Of a stretch of DNA of 18,724 nt, positions 13,211 to 18,724 are shown one piece after another. The DNA is from G026625185 sp035256645. Its GTDB lineage: Bacteria > Desulfobacterota > WTBG01 > JAGOGO01. The translations under genes and the position numbers were made by a program. The stretch lies in assembly GCA_035256645.1 (NCBI GenBank), contig DATEXU010000229.1:1-18724 (forward strand), given 5' to 3'. The notes below the pieces were generated by a model that was given only the letters and a program-made list of their open reading frames with translations, did no database searches and was not told the DNA's origin. Within the stretch, counting starts at the first letter, position 1; the number at the start of each line of letters is the position of its first letter.

Positions 13211-14239
13211 ATGAAAAACTCCCCCCTTAATATTGGAATAATTGGCGCAGGAAGCTGGGGTACCGCTTTGGCTACCCTGCTCGCCTATAATGACCATAAC
13301 GTCACCCTGTGGGTTTACGAAAATGAGTTGCATGAACACTTGTTAACCAATCGACAAAATCATTTCTACTTGCCGGGGGTTACTCTTCCGGAGTCTATTT
13401 TTCCTACGCAATCTTTTTCTGAAGCTACCCGAAAAAAAGACTTTTTGGTCTCCGCGGTTCCCTCTCATTTAGTAAGAAAAATCTTGAGCGAGTGTGTCCC
13501 TTTCCTCGATTCTCAAACCATTATGGTAAGTGTTTCCAAGGGGATTGAAAACGAGACCCTTATGCCCATATCAAGTATTTTAAAAAAAATTCTTCCTAAA
13601 AAAAATTTCCCCAATACCGCTTATCTCTCAGGCCCGAGCTTTGCCAAAGAAGTCGCCCTCCAGCACCCCACCGCAGTCGTGGTAGCCTCAGAAGACCATG
13701 AGGTTGCTCAAAAAGTACAGAAAGTTTTTGCTGCTCCTTTCTTCCGGGTCTATACCAGCAATGATGTTGTTGGCGTGGAATTAGGCGGAGCATTAAAAAA
13801 TGTCATTGCCATTGCCGCAGGTTGTTCTGATGGCTTAAACTTTGGTGATAATACCCGGGCTGCCCTTATTACCCGGGGGTTAGCTGAAATATCCCGGCTG
13901 GGCGTTGCCTTAGGAGCAAATCCTTTAACTTTCGCCGGACTTTCCGGCTTGGGTGATCTGGTCTTAACGTGTACCGGAGCGCTGAGCCGTAATCGAAAAG
14001 CAGGCATTCAATTGGGTCAGGGAATGAGTTTAGATCACATCATAAAAAGTTCAAAAATGGTTGCCGAAGGGATAAAGACAACCAAGTCGACCTACCAGCT
14101 TGCTAAACGTCGCAAGGTAGAAATGCCTATCGTTGAGCAAGTTTATCGGATTCTGTATCAAAACAAAGACCCGCGAAAAGCAGTCACTGACCTTATGGGA
14201 AGAAACCTCAGGTACGAATTAGACACTCACCTTTTATGA
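13211..14239 (+). CDS. gpsA: NAD(P)-dependent glycerol-3-phosphate dehydrogenase
   Basis: Makes sn-glycerol 3-phosphate from dihydroxyacetone phosphate for phospholipid synthesis; cytoplasmic. 342 residues, normal length. Seen: IGIIGAGSWGTALA (8-21), the NAD(P) Rossmann motif; VSVSKGIE (106-113), with conserved Lys110; YLSGPSFAKEVA (138-149); GGALKNVIAIAAG (192-204), with catalytic Lys196; and LSGLGDLVLTCTG (244-256). Start: the frame extends back to 13103 (a GTG lies at 13133), but ATG 13211 is preceded by AAGGAG six bases away and places the GAGSWG motif near the N-terminus as in the family. A promoter candidate inside the longer frame supports this. The TGA stop overlaps an ATG (14236) of the following frame. 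Confidence 0.96.
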   Translation: MKNSPLNIGIIGAGSWGTALATLLAYNDHNVTLWVYENELHEHLLTNRQNHFYLPGVTLPESIFPTQSFSEATRKKDFLVSAVPSHLVRKILSECVPFLDSQTIMVSVSKGIENETLMPISSILKKILPKKNFPNTAYLSGPSFAKEVALQHPTAVVVASEDHEVAQKVQKVFAAPFFRVYTSNDVVGVELGGALKNVIAIAAGCSDGLNFGDNTRAALITRGLAEISRLGVALGANPLTFAGLSGLGDLVLTCTGALSRNRKAGIQLGQGMSLDHIIKSSKMVAEGIKTTKSTYQLAKRRKVEMPIVEQVYRILYQNKDPRKAVTDLMGRNLRYELDTHLL

Positions 14240-14280
14240 TAACGTTCCGAAAAGGAAAGGTCTTTCACGAGGAGAATTAT

Positions 14281-17200
14281 ATGGCCACCAAGGGAGAGGG
14301 ATATTTTTTAGGGATTGATGTCGGCTCAATAAGCGCCAACACGGTTATCGTTAATTTCAAAAAAGAAATTTTAGAAGAGCATTATCATCGTCTCCACGGT
14401 CAGCCAATCACCGCCGTCCGAAGCCTCCTCCGGGACGTTTTCACCCGCATCCCGCCTTCTGATTTTGAAAATATTGCTTTTGTCGGTTCGGGCGGAAAAA
14501 TCTTAGCCCAATTACTCAACGCTCAGTATGTCAATGAGATTATCGCCCAGAGCAAAGCCATTGAACGGCTTCACCCCCGGGTAAAAACTGTTATTGAAAT
14601 GGGAGGAGAGGATTCAAAGTTAATCGTGCTTGATTACGACACAACCCAGGCAAAGATGAGGCTGGTTGATTTTTCCATGAACACCATCTGCGCCGCGGGA
14701 ACCGGATCGTTCTTAGACCAGCAAGCGAGCCGTCTTGGCCTTTCGATTGAGGAATTTGGAGCCCTGGCCCTGAAGTCCGTCCATCCCCCCCGGCTCGCGG
14801 GACGCTGCAGTGTCTTTGCCAAGAGCGATATGATTCACTTACAACAAATTGCTACCCCCGACTTTGATATTGTGGCCGGCTTATGTTTTGCGGTTGCCCG
14901 AAATTTTAAAAGCACCATCGGAAAAGGATTCTCCTTGCGCCCTCCGCTTTCTTTTCAGGGCGGGGTTGCCGCCAACCTCGGCATGAGACGGGCTTTTGCT
15001 GAAGCCCTGGAACTCGACCCGGAAGAATTTATTATTCCCAAATATTTTGCTTCCATGGGAGCAATCGGAGCGTGTCTCCTGGCCATCGAAGGTCCTGCCG
15101 CCTGGAAAAAATGGCAAGGATGGCAAAAACTCGAAACCTATATAACTGCTTCACCTCAATCTGAAAAAGCCGAACACACACTTTCGCCCTCCCCTCACAA
15201 AACACCACCCCGGAGACACCCCCTCACCTCCCCAGACAATGAAAAGAAAAAAGGGTATCTCGGCGTTGATGTCGGCTCAATCAGTACCAATGTGGTGGTG
15301 ATTGATGAGCAAAAGCAAGTGTTGACAAAGCGTTACCTTATGACAGCCGGCCGACCGATTGAAGCAATCAAACAAGGTCTTAAAGAAGTCGGCGAAGAGT
15401 TAAACGACCGAGTCGAAATCCTTGGCGTGGGAACCACGGGATCAGGCCGGTATTTAACCGGTGATTTTATCGGCGCCGACGTGGTCCGTAATGAGATCAC
15501 TGCCCAGGCCACCGCCTCTGCCCATAGTGATCCTGAGGTAGATACCATTTTTGAAATCGGGGGACAGGATTCGAAGTATATCAGTCTAAAAAACGGCGCG
15601 GTGGTTGATTTTGAAATGAACAAAGTCTGCGCCGCGGGAACCGGATCGTTCTTAGAAGAGCAGGCGGAAAAACTGGGGACTTCGATTAAAGATGAGTTCG
15701 CCCGATTAGCCTTGAGCGCTCACGCCCCCGTTTCTTTAGGAGAGCGCTGTACCGTGTTTATGGAATCTGATCTGGTCCACCATCAGCAGCAAGGAGCTAA
15801 AAAGGAAGACTTGGCAGCAGGACTTTGTTACTCGATTGTGCATAATTACCTCAATAAAGTGGTCGGCAAAAAGCACATTGGCGAGCGAATATTTTTCCAG
15901 GGAGGAACTGCTTTTAACCAAGGTGTGGTAGCAGCCTTTGAGAAGGTGCTCAATAAAAGCATAACCGTCCCTCCGGATCATGAAGTAACCGGCGCAATTG
16001 GAGCGGCCATCCTGGCGATGCACGAAAAAGAACCTGGCCCGAGCTTATTTAAAGGTTTTGATTTAAATAAAAAAGAATATGACCTCTCATCGTTTGAGTG
16101 TAATGGATGTCTGAACATGTGTGAGATCCATACGCTCACGGTTAAAGGCGAAAAGCCGCTTTACTATGGCGGTCGCTGCGAAAGACATGAAACCGAAAAT
16201 AAAAAGAAAGATGTGCGTCATCTCCCTGATTTCTTTAGTGAGCGTGAGGTATTCCTCTACCGGTTTGAAAAGGAAAACGAAAAAATACCGGCTTCGGCTC
16301 CGGTGATCGGCATCCCCCGGGTTTTATTTTTTTATGATCTCCTTCCGTTCTGGGCCACTTATTTCAATGCACTCGGGTTCCGCGTCGTCCTTTCTGACCA
16401 AACCAATAAAAAGATCATTCAGGAAGGACTGGAGGCAATCGTCACTGAGACCTGCTTCCCCATCAAAGTAGCACATGGACATGTTTTAAACCTCATGCAT
16501 AAAGACATCAAAACCATTTTCTTTCCGAGTCTCATAAACTTTAAGCCGCTTCAGCCAAACATAACCCAGAGCTTTGCCTGTCCTTATGTCCAGTCTTCTC
16601 CGTATACCATCCAATCCGCGATTGACTTTAAGGGCCAGGGGGTTGACTTTATCCATCTTCCCCTATTCATGGCTCATCATCCTCCCCAGTTGGAAAAAGA
16701 GCTGCTCCCCTTAGCATTAAAATTAAAAAGGAACAAAACTGAACACCGCGAGGCTTTTTCGATAGCTCTTCACGCCCAACAAACTTTTCATGAAACGCTC
16801 AGGCAAAGAGGAAAGGAACTCCTCTCTCAGCTTGATCCCCAAGAGAAAGCATTTGTGATTGTGAGCCGCGCTTACAATGGCTGTGATCCGGGCGTTAATC
16901 TCCGCATCCCCTTTAAGCTGAGGGAGATGGGGGTTAAAGTAATCCCCCTCGACATGCTGCCCTTAGAAAATGTTGACATTTCCAAAAAATGGCGGAGCAT
17001 GTACTGGGCTTACGGGCAAAAAATATTAGCGGCGGCGGAAATAATCAAGAAAGACCCGCGGCTCTTCCCCGTGTATATCACCAACTTTAGCTGCGGCCCG
17101 GACTCTTTTATTTTCCATTTTTTCCGGAAGGAGCTTCAGGACAAACCTTTTCTCCAGATCGAGCTTGATGAGCATAGCGCTGATACCGGAGTCATCACCC

Positions 17201-18483
17201 GGCTGGAGGCATTCTTAGATAGTCTGAAAAATATGCGGTCAAAAAACTCTGATGAAATTTCAAAAACCCGGCACACGATCATTCCTTCGAATGGAAAAAA
17301 GAAAGTTGTCTTTATCCCCCGGATGGCTGACCATGCCTATGCGTTAGCCGCCGCTTTCCAGGCGTGCGGAAACCCTTCGGAAGTGCTCCCGGAATCGGAC
17401 GCGGAAACCGTGAAACTGGGACGGAAGCACACCTCAGGCAAAGAATGTTATCCGTGCATCTTAACCACCGGCAATATGGTAAAAGCCACGCAAAGATCAG
17501 ACTTTAATCCTGACCAATCCGCCTTTTTCATGCCCTCGTCTAACGGGCCGTGCCGGTTTGGTCAATACTCTCATTTTCAGCGGCTGGTTCTCGAGGAACT
17601 GGGATTTCAACAGGTGCCGATCTTCGCTTTCAATCAGGATGACAGGGTCTATCATGAATTAGAGACCGTGGGAAATGAGTTTGCCCGCTTAGCCTGGCAA
17701 GGGGTTGTCGCCATTGACCTTCTGGATAAGAAGCTGCGGGAAACCCGGCCGTATGAAAAGCATCCCGGAGAAGCGGACCAGATTTACCAACACTACTTGC
17801 GGCAGGTGTTTGACTATATAAAAGGCAAAAAAGAGCTTACCGACTTACTCCACAAGGCCCGCAAAGAATTTGAAAGCATACCCATAGACCGCGGGATACA
17901 AAAACCGATCATCGGGATTGTCGGAGAAATCTATATCCGTTCTAACAGTTTTAGTAATGAAAATATTGTCGGTCAGATTGAGTCGCTCGGCGGGGAAGCC
18001 TGGCTTCCGCCCGTTGGTGAGTGGATTTTATATACCAACTTTACTGCTTTAAGGAGAACCCTGGAACGCCGGAGCTGGTCAAATTTGTTTAAGACCTATA
18101 TCACCAATGTTTATCAACGATTTGATGAGCACCATCTGAGCAAAGTTTTCGCGCAATGCCTAAAAAATTATCCCGAACCTTCAACCAAAGAAATCATCCG
18201 CAATGCCGGCCCGTATCTCGACTCAACCCTTGAAGGTGAGGCGATCTTGAGTATCGGCAAGGCAGTTGATTTTATCCGCAAAGGAGCGCACGGGATCATT
18301 ACGGTCATGCCCTTTACCTGCATGCCCGGAACCATTGTCAATACACTCCTCAAACAATTCCGGGGAGTCGAAAAAAATATTCCTTTCCTCACCATGTCCT
18401 ACGATGGGCAGGAACAAACCAACACCCGGACCCGTCTGGAAGCCTTCATGCACCAGGTAAAAGAGTTTGAGGGAAATGGTTGA
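14281..18483 (+). CDS. Giant 2-hydroxyacyl-CoA dehydratase activase-like protein (tandem BcrAD/BadFG ATPase domains plus DUF2229/HgdB-like part)
   Basis: 1400 residues. Activases of this family use ATP hydrolysis to push a low-potential electron onto the Fe-S enzyme of 2-hydroxyacyl-CoA dehydration or benzoyl-CoA reduction. Domain 1 (about 7-275) and domain 2 (about 325-585) are each a full ASKHA ATPase with GxDVGSxS, EMGGED/EIGGQD and CAAGTGSFL. Cys137/Cys176 and Cys450/Cys490 match in spacing the cluster cysteines of HgdC (127 and 166), so one chain could make the pseudo-dimer that holds a [4Fe-4S] cluster. A Pro/Ser/Lys-rich linker (288-324) joins them. A cysteine group follows (607, 610, 614, 633), then a DUF2229-like region from about 675, and HgdB-like motifs YNGCDPG, NFSCGPD, ECYPC, GPCRFGQY and FTCMPG. 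ATG 14281 has GAGGAGA just ahead. ATG 14236, overlapping the gpsA stop, would add 15 residues. No dehydratase subunit genes are in view, so the electron acceptor is unknown. Confidence 0.92.
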   Translation: MATKGEGYFLGIDVGSISANTVIVNFKKEILEEHYHRLHGQPITAVRSLLRDVFTRIPPSDFENIAFVGSGGKILAQLLNAQYVNEIIAQSKAIERLHPRVKTVIEMGGEDSKLIVLDYDTTQAKMRLVDFSMNTICAAGTGSFLDQQASRLGLSIEEFGALALKSVHPPRLAGRCSVFAKSDMIHLQQIATPDFDIVAGLCFAVARNFKSTIGKGFSLRPPLSFQGGVAANLGMRRAFAEALELDPEEFIIPKYFASMGAIGACLLAIEGPAAWKKWQGWQKLETYITASPQSEKAEHTLSPSPHKTPPRRHPLTSPDNEKKKGYLGVDVGSISTNVVVIDEQKQVLTKRYLMTAGRPIEAIKQGLKEVGEELNDRVEILGVGTTGSGRYLTGDFIGADVVRNEITAQATASAHSDPEVDTIFEIGGQDSKYISLKNGAVVDFEMNKVCAAGTGSFLEEQAEKLGTSIKDEFARLALSAHAPVSLGERCTVFMESDLVHHQQQGAKKEDLAAGLCYSIVHNYLNKVVGKKHIGERIFFQGGTAFNQGVVAAFEKVLNKSITVPPDHEVTGAIGAAILAMHEKEPGPSLFKGFDLNKKEYDLSSFECNGCLNMCEIHTLTVKGEKPLYYGGRCERHETENKKKDVRHLPDFFSEREVFLYRFEKENEKIPASAPVIGIPRVLFFYDLLPFWATYFNALGFRVVLSDQTNKKIIQEGLEAIVTETCFPIKVAHGHVLNLMHKDIKTIFFPSLINFKPLQPNITQSFACPYVQSSPYTIQSAIDFKGQGVDFIHLPLFMAHHPPQLEKELLPLALKLKRNKTEHREAFSIALHAQQTFHETLRQRGKELLSQLDPQEKAFVIVSRAYNGCDPGVNLRIPFKLREMGVKVIPLDMLPLENVDISKKWRSMYWAYGQKILAAAEIIKKDPRLFPVYITNFSCGPDSFIFHFFRKELQDKPFLQIELDEHSADTGVITRLEAFLDSLKNMRSKNSDEISKTRHTIIPSNGKKKVVFIPRMADHAYALAAAFQACGNPSEVLPESDAETVKLGRKHTSGKECYPCILTTGNMVKATQRSDFNPDQSAFFMPSSNGPCRFGQYSHFQRLVLEELGFQQVPIFAFNQDDRVYHELETVGNEFARLAWQGVVAIDLLDKKLRETRPYEKHPGEADQIYQHYLRQVFDYIKGKKELTDLLHKARKEFESIPIDRGIQKPIIGIVGEIYIRSNSFSNENIVGQIESLGGEAWLPPVGEWILYTNFTALRRTLERRSWSNLFKTYITNVYQRFDEHHLSKVFAQCLKNYPEPSTKEIIRNAGPYLDSTLEGEAILSIGKAVDFIRKGAHGIITVMPFTCMPGTIVNTLLKQFRGVEKNIPFLTMSYDGQEQTNTRTRLEAFMHQVKEFEGNG

Positions 18484-18531
18484 AGTTTTTTATTTTTAAA
18501 CTAAAATAACGTAAGCAAAAAGTTATTATTC

Positions 18532-18661
18532 ACCTTAATCCAGCGATGATTGCCCAAAAGGCAGTTACGATGCCGGTTTTATTGTCACCCTGAACTCGTT
18601 TCAGGGTCTCATGGGATGCTGAAACAAGTTCAGCATGACACTTTTGTCGCTGGATTAAGGT
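18532..18661. repeat. Nested palindromic element with perfect 15-bp outer inverted repeat
   Basis: ACCTTAATCCAGCGA at 18532-18546 is exactly repeated in reverse orientation at 18647-18661. Inside, 18583-18641 is a palindromic core that starts TGTCACCCTGAACTCG and ends TTCAGCATGACAC. Its first 30 bases are identical to 8811-8840 in the element upstream of the zinc-finger gene, while the outer arms differ from that element. This accounts for most of the noncoding end of the window after the activase; no terminator with a U tract is evident. Confidence 0.78.
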
Positions 18662-18724
18662 ATTCATATTATTCAATTTTAAAATTGCAGCACCTCGATG
18701 ATAAGGAAATCAAAAAATGCTGGA

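Noticed and set aside
18704..18724. Possible next gene start (AAGGAA followed by an ATG at 18717)
   Set aside because: Only the start codon and five further bases lie in the window, so coding cannot be judged.

Overview
The window is an ordinary-looking chromosomal stretch from an uncultured, probably strictly anaerobic bacterium. The anaerobe reading rests on one gene: a very large, oxygen-sensitive type of Fe-S activase of the 2-hydroxyacyl-CoA dehydratase family. The phylum cannot be fixed from the sequence. GC content is moderate by eye. The spacers are full of palindromic repeats whose cores resemble ones I associate with Omnitrophota, Desulfobacterota and similar metagenome-assembled genomes, but that link is only impressionistic. 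There are no rRNA or tRNA genes, phage genes, transposase genes or CRISPR arrays visible.

Layout. Positions 1-812 (minus) hold the N-terminal 270 residues of a GalT-like nucleotidylyltransferase that runs off the left edge. A repeat-rich spacer follows. On the plus strand come a UvrD/Rep helicase (1271-3265) and proC (3284-4105). proC overlaps tail-to-tail by 24 bases with a PAS/AAA+/Fis sigma-54 activator on the minus strand (4082-5440). A rhomboid protease with a TPR-like tail (5671-7149, plus) converges on a zinc-finger/membrane/TPR protein (7292-8722, minus). The C-terminal parts of these two look alike. Two palindromic elements (8782-8968 and 9019-9173) precede a small membrane protein (9244-9828, minus). 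Another nested palindrome (10003-10143) lies before a promoter, a perfect 22-bp palindrome and pyrE (10386-10946). An ogt-M20 peptidase pair (13042 down to 11125, minus) is divergent from gpsA and the 1400-residue activase (13211-18483, plus). A last nested palindrome closes the window (18532-18661).

The genes are mostly unlinked housekeeping functions: proline, pyrimidine and phospholipid precursor synthesis, and DNA repair. The tight units are helicase-proC (18-base gap), ogt-M20 (4-base gap) and gpsA-activase (41-base gap from the chosen start). The least ordinary features are the activase, with tandem ATPase domains and a 31-nt perfect internal repeat; the rhomboid/zinc-finger pair; a PAS domain with a CX8CX3C motif; and four intergenic elements in which palindromic cores or hairpins sit inside longer inverted repeats. 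I did not find convincing evidence of a wholly new multi-gene system.
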